Assembly (NCBI RefSeq): GCF_017776525.1
Contig: NZ_JACVEW010000016.1
Coordinates: 1-64,000, forward strand
DNA from: Marinobacterium alkalitolerans
GTDB lineage: Bacteria; Pseudomonadota; Gammaproteobacteria; Pseudomonadales; Balneatricaceae
Length of the DNA stretch: 64,000 bases
Direction: 5' to 3'
The notes below the pieces were generated by a model. The model had not been told where the DNA came from and made no database searches. It was given only the letters and a program-made list of their open reading frames with translations. Shown one piece after another: positions 8,652 through 18,575 of the stretch. Every line of letters starts with the position of its first letter. Positions within the stretch are counted from its first letter, which is position 1. The translations under genes were made by a program, and so were the position numbers.

Positions 8652-9248
8652 TCACCTCCACTTGAGGTATAGGCGATATCCCAGCAGAAACGCCAGTACG
8701 AGGGCGTAGATCAGAACTTCCAGATAGCCGGCTCGGATCAGCCAGGCAAAGTGCAGCAACACCAGCAGTGAAATCGGATAGACCAGCCAGTGCAGCGTTT
8801 TCCAGCGCTTGCCCAGACGCCGCTGCCAGCCCCTGGTTGAAGTAATCCCGAGGGGAATCAGCAGCAGCCAGGCCGTAAAGCCGACGATGATATAGGGGCG
8901 CTCGGTCAACTCACGCAGCAGTAGATCCGGCCGCCACCCGAGAATAAAGGTGGCCACCGCCAGCAGGTGCAGGCTGGCATAGAACAGCGCATACAGCCCC
9001 AGCATGCGCCGATAACGCTGCAGCCAGCCGAACCCGAGCAGACGCCGTGCAGGTGTCACCGACAGCGTTATCCACAGGTAGCGCAGGGCCCAGATACCGA
9101 GGAAGGTCACGATGACCTGCGCCGGGTCAGCCCCCAAACGCTGCTGTACCGCCTCCCAGGTGATCCAGCCCAGTGGAATCAGACTGCCGAAAAACAGACA
9201 CGACCATACCAGCCAGCGCCCCGCCGTTGAGCGGTGCAGTGCCGTCAT
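8652..9248 (-). CDS. msrQ: MsrQ, haem-binding membrane subunit of methionine sulfoxide reductase
   Basis: MsrQ (YedZ) is a b-type haem membrane protein that passes electrons to periplasmic MsrP. The protein has about six helices of the ferric-reductase-like type, with haem-ligand histidines in the ASLHLL, KTLHWLVYP and VLLHFAWL segments. The ATG at 9248 follows the msrP stop (TGAGCATG). An in-frame ATG at 9260 would overlap msrP by 10 nt. Neither has a strong ribosome site, consistent with translational coupling to msrP. Confidence 0.93.
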   Translation of the reverse strand: MTALHRSTAGRWLVWSCLFFGSLIPLGWITWEAVQQRLGADPAQVIVTFLGIWALRYLWITLSVTPARRLLGFGWLQRYRRMLGLYALFYASLHLLAVATFILGWRPDLLLRELTERPYIIVGFTAWLLLIPLGITSTRGWQRRLGKRWKTLHWLVYPISLLVLLHFAWLIRAGYLEVLIYALVLAFLLGYRLYLKWR

Positions 9249-9250
9249 GC

Positions 9251-10258
9251 TCAATACCATTTGCGCAGATCCATGCCTGAATAGAGCTGTGCCACCTGCT
9301 CGCCGTAGCCGTTGAACGGCTGAGTATCAATGATATTCGGGCTGAACAGCGAAGACGGCAGGCGCCGCTCGGTGGACTGACTCCAGCGGGGATGATCCAC
9401 CGCCGGGTTCACGTTGGCGTAGAAACCGTACTCCTGAGGCGCGGTTCGATTCCAGCTCGTCGGCGGCATCTGCTCGGTCAGGTGAATGCGCACGATGGAC
9501 TTGATGCTCTTGAAACCGTATTTCCAGGGCACCACCAGCCTCAGAGGCGCACCATTCTGTGGCGGCAGGGCATCGCCGTAGACCCCCACGGCCAGCAACG
9601 TCAGAGGGTGCATCGCCTCGTCCATACGCAGCCCTTCCACGTAGGGCCAGTCAATGGTGCCGAAGCGCGAGCGCTGCCCGGGCATCTGTTCCGGGTCATG
9701 CAGCGTGGTAAAGGCGACATAGCGGGCATTGCCCTTGGGCTCGAAGCGCTTGAGCAACTCCGCCAGCGGGAAACCGACCCAGGGGATCACCATCGACCAG
9801 GCTTCTACACAGCGCAGCCGATAGATGCGCTCCTCCAGGTCCACACCCTTGAGTATATCTTCCAGCTGATAGGTCCCCGGCTTGTGGACCTCGCCACTGA
9901 TTTCAACGCTCCATGGGTCTGTCTTCAGATTCTGTGCCCGGGCCCTGGGGTCGTCCTTGCCAAGGCCAAACTCATAAAAATTGTTATAGCCGGTGACATG
10001 CTCATAGGGCGTGAGCTTTTCATCGGTCGAGAGTCCGTCAGCGCGAGTGGCGGCACGCAGTTTTTGCTGCAGCCAGTCAGGCCCCGGATAACGGACCTGT
10101 TCGTCATCCAGCTCGTAACGGGCCAGTGCGGACGCCTGACCACTCATCAGCAAGGCACTGCCGGCAGCAAGCCCCTTGATGAATTGACGCCGCTGACGAT
10201 AGATCGACTCGGGGGTGATTTCGGACGGGCGAATGTCCGGTGCCTTGCGTATTAACAT
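9251..10258 (-). CDS. msrP: MsrP, periplasmic molybdopterin methionine sulfoxide reductase
   Basis: MsrP (YedY) repairs oxidised methionines in envelope proteins with a molybdopterin cofactor. The 335-residue precursor has a Tat signal ([15 protein letters not shown], residues 23-37). The Mo-binding cysteine is C150 in [15 protein letters not shown], followed by the pterin-binding [13 protein letters not shown] and [16 protein letters not shown]. Its electron donor MsrQ is encoded next. The need for molybdopterin fits the moaC/moaD genes at the right end of the window. Confidence 0.96.
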   Translation of the reverse strand: MLIRKAPDIRPSEITPESIYRQRRQFIKGLAAGSALLMSGQASALARYELDDEQVRYPGPDWLQQKLRAATRADGLSTDEKLTPYEHVTGYNNFYEFGLGKDDPRARAQNLKTDPWSVEISGEVHKPGTYQLEDILKGVDLEERIYRLRCVEAWSMVIPWVGFPLAELLKRFEPKGNARYVAFTTLHDPEQMPGQRSRFGTIDWPYVEGLRMDEAMHPLTLLAVGVYGDALPPQNGAPLRLVVPWKYGFKSIKSIVRIHLTEQMPPTSWNRTAPQEYGFYANVNPAVDHPRWSQSTERRLPSSLFSPNIIDTQPFNGYGEQVAQLYSGMDLRKWY

Positions 10259-10337
10259 GGGGAAACCTCACACATCTTCACCTATTCAGCTTAGACGCAC
10301 TCTACGCAAGGGGTTCCCGTTTCGGTCAACCGGACAC

Positions 10338-10361
10338 AAAAAAGCAGGCCGAAGCCTGCTT
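10338..10361 (-). terminator. terminator after pssA
   Basis: On the minus strand AAGCAGGC-TTCG-GCCTGCTT is followed by a T run. The UUCG-type loop and 8-bp stem end transcription just past the pssA stop at 10369 and before msrP. Confidence 0.88.
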
Positions 10362-10368
10362 GATTCAA

Positions 10369-11142
10369 TCAGCGGTGTTTCATCTTGCGCCAGCTCCACA
10401 ACAGCGGGCCGGACAGCGTATAGGCCAGGAACAGCAGCCAGAGGGACAGCGACGTACTGATCGAGATGACACCGATTGCCAGCGCAATCAGGGCCAGAAT
10501 CCAGAACGGCACCTTGCCGCGGAAATCCACGTCCTTGAAGCTGTAGTAGAGGGTATTGCTGACCATCAGCACACCCGCCAGCGCCACGTAGAGCGCCACC
10601 AGCATCTCAAGCCCCTGCACCGAAGCCTGAAATTCATAGCAGAACCAGACCAGACCCGCGACCGTTGCCGCAGCCGCCGGGCTGGGCAAGCCAATGAAGT
10701 AGCGCTTGTCCACCGACCCGATCTGGGTGTTGAAGCGCGCCAGTCGAAGTGCGCCGCCCGCCGCGTACACAAAGGCCGCGAAGAAGCCCAGCTTGCCCAG
10801 ATCCACCAGCGCCCAGTTGTAGGCGACCAGAGCAGGTGCCACGCCGAAGGACACCATATCGGCCAGCGAGTCATATTCGGCACCGAAGGCACTTTGCGTA
10901 TTGGTCATGCGGGCGACACGGCCATCCAGACCGTCCAGCAGCATGGCCACGAAGATGGCGATGGCGGCCGCTTCGAACTGGCCATTCATGCCGGCGACGA
11001 CCGCGTAAAAACCGGAAAAGAGTGCACCGGTGGTAAACAGGTTGGGCAGCAGGTATACCCCCCGTCGACGGCGAGGCCCTTCCTGCTTTTCATGTTCGCC
11101 TGTGTCTGCTGCGACTTCAGGCTCCTGCTGCTGTTCGGACAT
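10369..11142 (-). CDS. pssA: CDP-diacylglycerol-serine O-phosphatidyltransferase
   Basis: This membrane enzyme makes phosphatidylserine from CDP-diacylglycerol and serine, the first step towards phosphatidylethanolamine. The CDP-alcohol phosphotransferase motif (D-G-x2-A-R-x8-G-x3-D-x3-D) is seen as DGLDGRVARMTNTQSAFGA followed by EYDSLAD at about residues 70-96. Seven to eight membrane segments follow. The 257-residue length fits the type II, Pseudomonas-like PssA. AAGGTG precedes the ATG. In Pseudomonas this gene lies between ilvC and msrP; here three globin genes are inserted on the ilvC side. Confidence 0.93.
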   Translation of the reverse strand: MSEQQQEPEVAADTGEHEKQEGPRRRRGVYLLPNLFTTGALFSGFYAVVAGMNGQFEAAAIAIFVAMLLDGLDGRVARMTNTQSAFGAEYDSLADMVSFGVAPALVAYNWALVDLGKLGFFAAFVYAAGGALRLARFNTQIGSVDKRYFIGLPSPAAAATVAGLVWFCYEFQASVQGLEMLVALYVALAGVLMVSNTLYYSFKDVDFRGKVPFWILALIALAIGVISISTSLSLWLLFLAYTLSGPLLWSWRKMKHR

Positions 11143-11206
11143 GTCAGTACACCTTTTGAAAACTCTGAAGCCGCATTCTACTCGACCAAAGCGGCCAACC
11201 CCAAAC

Positions 11207-11791
11207 TCAGGCGGCGGCTCCCGCTTCCGTATCCTTGTAGGCGGATGCCAGGTTATTGAACAGGGCGCGACTGATCCCGGTGATCGCCATGAACTTGTCC
11301 AGCTCCTGCGCCAGCAATGAGCTCTGATAGGACTCCTGCATGATGATCAGACAAAACCCCGAGACAGCATTCACCGCTTTCATCATCTGCGCCAGCTTAA
11401 GGGCATCCTCACTGTAGACCTCCACGAGAATGGGGACCAGGTGCTTCTTGATCAGCAGCGTACCGCTGGACATGAATTCCACCGGCAGTTTGACCTGCAC
11501 GTGTACCTCGCCCACACGGTGCATGTGAGCAGCGAAGGCCGCATCGTAGGGTCCGGAGAAAAGGGTTTCGAGCCAGGCAAGATGGGTGGACTTGAGCGCG
11601 TCGATGCGCCCTTCCAGAAAGGGGGCCGCCGCCGGAATCTGTTGCAGCTCGGCATAAAAGCCATCCGTGACCCGGGACAGGTAGGGCAGCAGGCGATGGC
11701 CCTCGTTCAGCAGGGTCTGCTCATCTTCGGCGTCGAATCCCGCACACAGCTTGCTGCGCTGACACAGCTCCATGAAGTCCATTTGGCTCAT
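11207..11791 (-). CDS. protoglobin-like single-domain sensor globin, copy 1
   Basis: The 194-residue protein belongs to the protoglobin/globin-coupled-sensor fold. The proximal haem histidine is predicted as H97 in RVGEVHVQVKLP, the usual 'VGxVHV' F-helix signature. No transmitter domain is attached. It aligns gap-free with copies 2 and 3 over the first 100 residues, including H97. The C-terminal half is the most divergent of the three and ends DTEAGAAA. The ATG at 11791 has AAGGA at 5 nt spacing. Such globins bind O2, NO or CO; the role here is unknown. Confidence 0.85.
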   Translation of the reverse strand: MSQMDFMELCQRSKLCAGFDAEDEQTLLNEGHRLLPYLSRVTDGFYAELQQIPAAAPFLEGRIDALKSTHLAWLETLFSGPYDAAFAAHMHRVGEVHVQVKLPVEFMSSGTLLIKKHLVPILVEVYSEDALKLAQMMKAVNAVSGFCLIIMQESYQSSLLAQELDKFMAITGISRALFNNLASAYKDTEAGAAA

Positions 11792-11817
11792 ACACATCCT
11801 TGATCAGTTACCCACAT

Positions 11818-11836
11818 GCAGCGGGAGGTCCGCTGC
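11818..11836 (-). other. hairpin in the leader of globin copy 1
   Basis: A perfect 7-bp stem (GCAGCGG/CCGCTGC) with a 5-nt loop lies 27 nt upstream of the copy 1 start. The T6 run precedes the stem on the coding strand, so this is not a canonical terminator for copy 2. It may affect messenger stability or translation. Confidence 0.4.
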
Positions 11837-11904
11837 AAAAAAGCCACTATTCTCGCATGGGTAAAGCAAAGATCAAGCTGCCCAGTGGTGCCGGGCTGTG
11901 CGCC

Positions 11905-12477
11905 TCACTCCGCGGACACACCGGTTTTGTCACGGTAGGCCGCGGCGAGATTCGCATACAGCGCCTCGCTGATGCCGGTCACTTCCATAAAGCGCTCCAG
12001 CTCATGCTCCCGGAAGGACAACTGCATGATGATCAGACAATAGGTGGTCACACCGTTAATCGCACGCATCACTCGGCCCAGTTGCCGAGCGTCCTCTTCA
12101 AACACCTGAGTCAACACCGGCACCAGATGCTTGCCGATCAAGCCGATGCCACTGGCCATGAATTTTTCCGGCAGGCGAACCTGCACATGTACCACTCCCA
12201 CATGGTGCATGTACTGAGCGAAGTCTGCGTCGTAGGGTCCGGTCAGAATCTTTTCCATCCAGCTGCGGTGGGTTGCCTTGAGCGCGTCCAGCCGCCCTTC
12301 CAGAAACGGCTTGGCCTCCTCGATCTGCATCAGCTCGGCATAAAAGGCATCTGTCACCTGATCGAGATGCGGCACCAGTGCACTGCTGGCCTGGTTCAAT
12401 ACCGCCTCGTCATCGGGCTCGAAACCCGCAAAGCATTTTGCCTGCTGGTTCAGCTGGTTAAAGTCAGTCGATCGCAT
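11905..12477 (-). CDS. protoglobin-like single-domain sensor globin, copy 2
   Basis: The 190-residue paralogue carries H97 in HVGVVHVQVRLP. It shares with the others an N-terminal GFE/D-acidic helix, 'VTDAFYAEL' near 42-50, 'PFLEGR.DALK.TH' near 57-70 and the C-terminal 'LERFMEVTGIS.ALY.NLAAAYR'. A clean AAGGAAG lies before the ATG. It sits 114 nt upstream of copy 1, so the three genes may be transcribed separately or as a loose operon. Ligand and partner are not visible from the sequence. Confidence 0.85.
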   Translation of the reverse strand: MRSTDFNQLNQQAKCFAGFEPDDEAVLNQASSALVPHLDQVTDAFYAELMQIEEAKPFLEGRLDALKATHRSWMEKILTGPYDADFAQYMHHVGVVHVQVRLPEKFMASGIGLIGKHLVPVLTQVFEEDARQLGRVMRAINGVTTYCLIIMQLSFREHELERFMEVTGISEALYANLAAAYRDKTGVSAE

Positions 12478-12583
12478 CCATCTTCCTTGTTTTTATGCCC
12501 CGACGGCTGCCTGTCGGAGACTGTTACTGCGATACCGCACATCCATTTCAGATTGGTCCGAAGTGCGACAAAAAGCAATCCCT

Positions 12584-12610
12584 GGCCGGTCTCGAACAAC
12601 CTGACCGGCC
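12584..12610 (-). terminator. possible terminator after globin copy 3
   Basis: An 8-bp GC-rich stem (GGCCGGTC/GACCGGCC) with an 11-nt loop lies 31 nt past the stop of copy 3. On the minus strand a T5 run follows about 9 nt later. It may be a weak terminator or a stability element. Confidence 0.4.
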
Positions 12611-12641
12611 TTAACAGTATACGACCGATACGGCCATTCGA

Positions 12642-13211
12642 TCAGGCAGCCTGACCACGCGCACTTCGGTAGGCTGCCGCCAGGTTGTTGTAGAGCACCC
12701 GGCTGATGCCGGTCACTTCCATGAAGCGCTCCAGCTCGTGCCCGCGATAGGACTCCAGCATGATCAGCAGGCAGTAGCTGGTAGCCGCATTCAGTGCCTT
12801 CAGCAGTGCGCCGATTTTGGCGGCATCCTGCGGATAGATCTCCGGCAACAGCGGGATCAGGTGCTTGTTGATCAGGCCGATGCCGCTGGTCATGAACTTC
12901 TCGGGCAGCTTGACCTGCACATGCACCACACCCACCTGGTGCATGTACTGCGCAAAGTCCGCATCGTAGGGGCCCTGAAAGATTCTGTTCAACCAGGCGG
13001 TATGGGTGGTTTTGAGGGCATCGATACGCCCTTCCAGAAAGGGAGCCGCTTCCGGAATGGTTTGCAGCTCTTCATAAAAGGCATCGGTGATCTGTTGCAG
13101 GTAGGGAGAGAGCCGTTCGGCTTCAGCGATCAGCAGGGCTTCATCTTCAGCTTCAAAACCGGAATAAGCCTTCGCCTGCTCACTCAGAACAGTAAAGTCA
13201 ATTTCACTCAT
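12642..13211 (-). CDS. protoglobin-like single-domain sensor globin, copy 3
   Basis: The 189-residue protein is the first of the three in transcription order and is closest to copy 2 (QVGVVHVQVKLPEKFM.SGIGLI.KHL). H97 is the predicted proximal ligand. The start at 13211 is chosen from AAGGA at 8 nt spacing and from gap-free alignment with the other copies. The longer frame to 13334 would add 41 residues with no globin match. A 425-nt region with no other gene separates it from ilvC. Confidence 0.85.
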   Translation of the reverse strand: MSEIDFTVLSEQAKAYSGFEAEDEALLIAEAERLSPYLQQITDAFYEELQTIPEAAPFLEGRIDALKTTHTAWLNRIFQGPYDADFAQYMHQVGVVHVQVKLPEKFMTSGIGLINKHLIPLLPEIYPQDAAKIGALLKALNAATSYCLLIMLESYRGHELERFMEVTGISRVLYNNLAAAYRSARGQAA

Positions 13212-13547
13212 GAAACGCATCCTTGACTCTTGGACAGTACGCAACTGCATCCGGTCACAGGCACAAGCCCGATACGCACTGTCTGATGTTATTTTTATTA
13301 GCACGTAAAATAGTGCGACCCTGACCGAATGCAACCCGACAAACCCGGATCCAGGATCTGGGTCAATAAAAACTCAAGTGGGTATGCGACTTTGGCATGT
13401 CCTTCCATGTCCGCTGCTCAAGTCCCACTGAGTCAGTCAGAGACCATGCAGAGCGCATGCCAAAACCTTCTGAAAAGTGTGGTTTTAGAGTATGACAGCA
13501 GAGTGTCAGTACGGCAGGGCGTTTGGCGGAAAGCCGGGCGGGATAGA
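13212..13547. other. long intergenic region upstream of the globin array
   Basis: About 340 nt hold no convincing gene on either strand. The part near 13300 is locally AT-rich and contains a GCAC-N8-GTGC inverted repeat at 13301-13316. The 8-mer AGTGCGAC at 13312-13319 recurs upstream of globin copy 2. The region probably contains the promoter of globin copy 3. No textbook -35/-10 pair could be fixed. Confidence 0.4.
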
Positions 13548-13590
13548 ATAAAAAATGCCTGCCCCGAGGCGGCGCCCCGGCGGCAGGCAT
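13548..13590 (-). terminator. terminator after ilvC
   Basis: On the minus strand a strong stem starting ATGCCTGCC and ending GGCAGGCAT, with a GC-rich inner part, is followed by TTTTTTATTC. A second small hairpin (ACCACCGG/CCGGTGGT, 13592-13612) lies between it and the ilvC stop. Confidence 0.85.
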
Positions 13591-13636
13591 GCACCACCGG
13601 AAGGCCCGGTGGTGAAGGATCAGGTCGGAACCGAGA

Positions 13637-14773
<1,137 letters not shown>

Positions 14774-14795
14774 ACATTTCATAAAGTGAAATACC

Positions 14796-15692
14796 ATGGA
14801 TATCCGCACGTTACGGCTGTTTCTCAGCCTGACCGAGACGTTGCATTTCGGTCGCTGCAGTGAAGCCTGCCACGTCAGCCCTTCCACCTTGAGCCGCGCC
14901 ATCAAGCAGCTGGAAGATGATCTTGGCGTGGCCCTGTTTCTGAGGGACAACCGCAGCGTACAGCTTACCGCCGAGGGCACACGCTTTGCCCACTATGCCC
15001 GCGACACCCTGCAGCAATGGGAGCAGGTCTGTCACTCCCTGCAGGAAAGTGCCGGTGAGCTGCAGGGCGAAATCAGCGTCTACTGCTCGGTGACAGCCAG
15101 TTACAGCTTTCTGTACTCCCTGCTGAGCCGCTTCCGCCGTCTTTATCCACGGGTTGAAATCAAGCTGCACACGGGCGACCCCGAGCACGCCGTCGCCCGG
15201 GTACAGGGTGGCCGGGAAGAGATCTCCATTGCCGCACGCCCGGCCCAGCTGCCCGCGGGCATTGCCTTCCGGCCCATGGACCGCACTCCGCTGCTGTTCA
15301 TTGCGCCGGTACAGGGCGAGTTCGACCAGCCAGACTGGCGCAAACGCCCCATGATCCTGCCCGAGAGCGGCGTATCCCGGGAGCGTATCAACCAGTGGTT
15401 TGCCGAACAGGCGATACAGCCGGATATCTATGCCCAGGTGACCGGGAACGAGGCGATCGTCAGCATGGTGAGCCTTGGGTTCGGGATCGGCGTGGTGCCG
15501 CAGATTGTGCTGGAAAACAGCCCCCTGTCGGACCGGGTCGAGGTATTGCCGGTCACCCCGGCGCTGGAGCCTTACGAGATCGGCCTCTTTGCGCTGGAGC
15601 GCAAACTCAAGTCCCCCATCATCAACGCTTTCTGGTCACTGCTGGACCCTCAGCCCGACCAGCCCTCACAGGTACAACAGGAGTTACCATGA
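14796..15692 (+). CDS. ilvY: LysR-type regulator IlvY
   Basis: IlvY activates ilvC in response to acetolactate-type inducers. The 298-residue protein begins MDIRTLRLFLSLTETLHFGR, the hallmark N-terminus of IlvY, with the helix-turn-helix at about residues 18-37 (CSEACHVSPSTLSRAIKQLE). The substrate-binding domain follows from residue 90. It is divergent from ilvC with 142 nt between them. Its stop codon overlaps the start of the SLC13-type transporter (ATGA), so the two are co-translated. Confidence 0.93.
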   Translation: MDIRTLRLFLSLTETLHFGRCSEACHVSPSTLSRAIKQLEDDLGVALFLRDNRSVQLTAEGTRFAHYARDTLQQWEQVCHSLQESAGELQGEISVYCSVTASYSFLYSLLSRFRRLYPRVEIKLHTGDPEHAVARVQGGREEISIAARPAQLPAGIAFRPMDRTPLLFIAPVQGEFDQPDWRKRPMILPESGVSRERINQWFAEQAIQPDIYAQVTGNEAIVSMVSLGFGIGVVPQIVLENSPLSDRVEVLPVTPALEPYEIGLFALERKLKSPIINAFWSLLDPQPDQPSQVQQELP

Positions 15693-17503
15693 GCGCCGAC
15701 ATGTGGTTCGTCTTTACCCTGCTGGGTGTCACCATCGCCCTGTTTCTGAGCGACCGGATCCGCATGGATCTGGTGGCACTGCTGGTGGTGGTGAGCCTGG
15801 CACTGAGCGGGATTATCACCCCGGCCGAGGCCGTGTCCGGATTCGGGGAGCCTGTGGTGGTGATGATCGCGGCCCTGTTCGTGGTGGGCGAAGGTCTGCT
15901 GAGGACCGGCATCGCCAGCGCCACCGGCAGCTGGCTGCTGCGTGTCGGCGGGGACAGTGAAACCCGCCTGCTGCTGTTCCTGTTGCCTGTGGTGGCACTG
16001 CTGTCGGCGTTCATGAGTTCCACCGGCGCTGTTGCCCTTTTGCTGCCGGTGGTGATGAGCCTGTCACGGCGCTCGGGGTTTGCGCCGTCGCGCCTGCTGA
16101 TGCCGCTGGCCTTTGCCGCCCTGATCGGCGGCATGCTGACCCTGATCGGTACACCACCCAACCTGATTGTCAGTGGCCAGATGCGCAGCAGCGGGCTGGA
16201 ACCCTTCCACTTTTTCGACTTTACCCCGATCGGGCTGGCCGTACTGGTGGTCGGCATGGCCTACCTGATGCTGGTGGCACGACGGCTGTTGCCGACCCAC
16301 GAGCCAGCAGCACAAACCGGTGTGGGCATTCGTGCCCTGTATGAGGGCTATGACCTGTCACGCCAGTTACACAAGCTGGAACTGCTGCCGGGCAGCCCGC
16401 TGGCCCAGAAAACGCCGGCCGAAGCCGCACTGAGAACCGAGTATGAAGTAACACTGATCGCCATTTCGCGCAGCGGCGGCTGGCTGTCCAGCCTGATTCC
16501 GGTGCTGGCCAATACGCGCATGCAGTACGGTGATCAGTTGCTGGTGTACGCCACGCCCGAGGACCTCGAACGGTTCTGTCAGGCACAGGCACTGCGCGTA
16601 CTGCCCTGCCCGGCCAGCGAGATCAGCCGACTGGAACAAAGTGCCGGGCTGGCGGAGGTACTGCTGCCGCCGGATTCCAGCTTCTGCGGGCAAACACTCA
16701 AGCAACTGCGTCTGCGCGAGCGCCTGGGCCTGAGCGTGATCGGCCTGCGCCGTAACCGGGCTCTGACGGAGCTCCACTTCACCAGCACCGAGCTGGCAGC
16801 CGGTGACACCCTGCTGCTGGCCGGCAGCTGGGACCGGATCCGTACGCTCAGCCAAAGCCGGGAACTGGTGGTACTGAATACGCCGCCGGAGCTGGAGGAA
16901 GTCCCCACGCATGGCCGAAGAGCCCCGGTTGCGCTGGCTATTCTCGGCGCCATGCTGGTCACCATGACCACCGGCTGGCTGGATAACCTCAGTGCCATCC
17001 TGCTGTCGGCACTGGCCATGATCCTTACCGGGTGCGTCAACCTGAAGGAAGCCTATCGCTCGCTGAACGCGACCAGTCTGATTCTGATCGCCGGGATGCT
17101 GCCCATGGCGCTGGCCATGGAACGCAGCGGTGCACTGGATTATCTGGTGGAACACCTGATCGGCCTGATCGGGAGCAGCAGCCCGCTGATGCTCTGCGCC
17201 AGCCTGTTTCTGGTGACATCGGTCCTGAGCCAGTTCATCTCCAACACGGCCACCACCGTGCTGGTCGCGCCCGTGGCACTGAGCACGGCCCAGCTGATGG
17301 GAGTCAACCCTGAACCGGTAATGATCTCGGTGGCCATTGCCGCCTCCACGGCCTTTGCCACACCGATCGCATCACCGGTCAACACGCTGGTATTGTCTCC
17401 GGGCAACTACCGCTTTGCCGACTTCGCCCGCGTGGGCATCCCGCTGCAGGTGTTGGCACTGGTGCTCACCCTGACGCTGACACCGCTGCTGTTCCCGTTC
17501 TGA
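15689..17503 (+). CDS. SLC13/ArsB-type anion permease with two RCK_C (TrkA-C) domains
   Basis: The 604-residue protein has an N-terminal half permease (about residues 1-185) with the STGAVALLLPVV and IGTPPNLIVSG signature. It then has two soluble RCK_C/TrkA-C domains in the middle (about 205-410) and a C-terminal half permease with FISNTATTVLVAPVAL and ATPIASPVNTLV. This is the SLC13/citrate-sulfate transporter layout. The substrate cannot be told. AGGAG at 5 nt spacing precedes the ATG, which overlaps the ilvY stop. Coupling to ilvY hints at a branched-chain-acid or related anion substrate, but that is inference. Confidence 0.85.
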   Translation: MSADMWFVFTLLGVTIALFLSDRIRMDLVALLVVVSLALSGIITPAEAVSGFGEPVVVMIAALFVVGEGLLRTGIASATGSWLLRVGGDSETRLLLFLLPVVALLSAFMSSTGAVALLLPVVMSLSRRSGFAPSRLLMPLAFAALIGGMLTLIGTPPNLIVSGQMRSSGLEPFHFFDFTPIGLAVLVVGMAYLMLVARRLLPTHEPAAQTGVGIRALYEGYDLSRQLHKLELLPGSPLAQKTPAEAALRTEYEVTLIAISRSGGWLSSLIPVLANTRMQYGDQLLVYATPEDLERFCQAQALRVLPCPASEISRLEQSAGLAEVLLPPDSSFCGQTLKQLRLRERLGLSVIGLRRNRALTELHFTSTELAAGDTLLLAGSWDRIRTLSQSRELVVLNTPPELEEVPTHGRRAPVALAILGAMLVTMTTGWLDNLSAILLSALAMILTGCVNLKEAYRSLNATSLILIAGMLPMALAMERSGALDYLVEHLIGLIGSSSPLMLCASLFLVTSVLSQFISNTATTVLVAPVALSTAQLMGVNPEPVMISVAIAASTAFATPIASPVNTLVLSPGNYRFADFARVGIPLQVLALVLTLTLTPLLFPF

Positions 17504-18334
17504 TCAGCCGCTCAGGTGCTGATACAGGAACGCCAGCGAACGGGACCAGGCCAGAGCGGCATTTTCCTCGTCATAGCGGGCGCCCGTGGGGTTGGCAAAG
17601 GCATGGTCGGCCACGTACCAGTGGACCTGCAGGTCGGTCTTGCCGGCCTCGGCCATGGCGCGCTCGAAATCCCCCACCATCGCCTCGTCGATGCTCTTGT
17701 CCAGCGTACCGAAATGGCCCAGCACCGGACTCTGCAGTGATGCCAGCTGCTCCGGCGTGCGGCGCACGTTGCCGTAGTAGACAATGGTGGCATCAACCGG
17801 TGTTGCCAGCGATGCTTCCAGCGACCAGCCGCCGCCAAAGCACCAGCCAAGGGTACCGACCTTGCCGTTACAAAGGTCATGCTGACGCAACCACTCGATC
17901 CAACCCACCAGCGTTTCGGTAGCACGGGCATCGTCCACACCGTTTTTCAGCGCCATGGCCCCTTCACGGGTATCGGCCACGCCACCACCGTAAAGGTCAA
18001 CCGCCAGCGCAATGAACCCCTGCTCCGCCAGCTCGGCTGCCACGGCCTTGATCTGGTTGTTCAACCCCCACCATTCGTGAATCAGTACCACCGCCGGGAA
18101 GGGACCATCGCCCGCGGGCACGGCCAGATGTGCACCAACTTCAGCGCCACTGCCCAATCCCAGCTTCACCGCCTGGGTTCGGGCACCCGCCGCCTGCGCC
18201 AGCAGGGGGTCGGCCAGTACGACAGCCAGCGGCAGGCTCAGCATGCCTTTCAGAAACAGGCGCCGCTGTGCAGAGGTCGCCTGGGGCAAGGGCCGGTCAT
18301 CGTCTGACCGGTTACAGCCATGCAGATCACACAT
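17504..18334 (-). CDS. exported dienelactone-hydrolase family protein
   Basis: An alpha/beta hydrolase of the DLH family with a twin-arginine-like signal (QRRLFLKGMLSLPLAVVLA near residues 23-41) and a predicted 276-residue precursor. The nucleophile elbow is GWCFGGG near residue 162, so the nucleophile is Cys as in DLH. The catalytic Asp and His are probably in FGTLDKSI and ADHAFANP. It is likely a periplasmic esterase or hydrolase. The stop directly abuts the stop of the convergent transporter. AAAGGA lies before the ATG at 18334; the longer frame to 18364 is less supported. Confidence 0.8.
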   Translation of the reverse strand: MCDLHGCNRSDDDRPLPQATSAQRRLFLKGMLSLPLAVVLADPLLAQAAGARTQAVKLGLGSGAEVGAHLAVPAGDGPFPAVVLIHEWWGLNNQIKAVAAELAEQGFIALAVDLYGGGVADTREGAMALKNGVDDARATETLVGWIEWLRQHDLCNGKVGTLGWCFGGGWSLEASLATPVDATIVYYGNVRRTPEQLASLQSPVLGHFGTLDKSIDEAMVGDFERAMAEAGKTDLQVHWYVADHAFANPTGARYDEENAALAWSRSLAFLYQHLSG

Positions 18335-18575
18335 ATCGTCTATCCTTTCTTGAGTACGACTCAACTATAGTCAATCGGGGTACGACCACAGCGGCTGACT
18401 GGAGCCCTGCCCCGATATGACAAAAAGTTTCAAAACGAAGGCAAAAAGGCTTTTTTTTGACTGTCATTTGTTTCATATTTCGCGCTTTAACCGTCTGCTG
18501 CACTCGCGGCCGATATCGCTCGGGGACATTGCCGTTCCCACATCATTCACCCTGTACTGCCGGAGACCCGAGGCG
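18335..18575. promoter_or_regulatory. divergent intergenic region before potF
   Basis: The 241-nt gap between the DLH-family gene and potF is AT-rich around 18420-18480, with a T8GACTG tract at 18451-18463. It should hold both promoters. A TTGACT (18457-18462) is visible, but no -10 at standard spacing was found. Confidence 0.35.

Noticed and set aside
11818-11836. GC-rich hairpin as terminator of globin copy 2
   Set aside because: The T run is on the wrong side of the stem for the minus-strand transcript.
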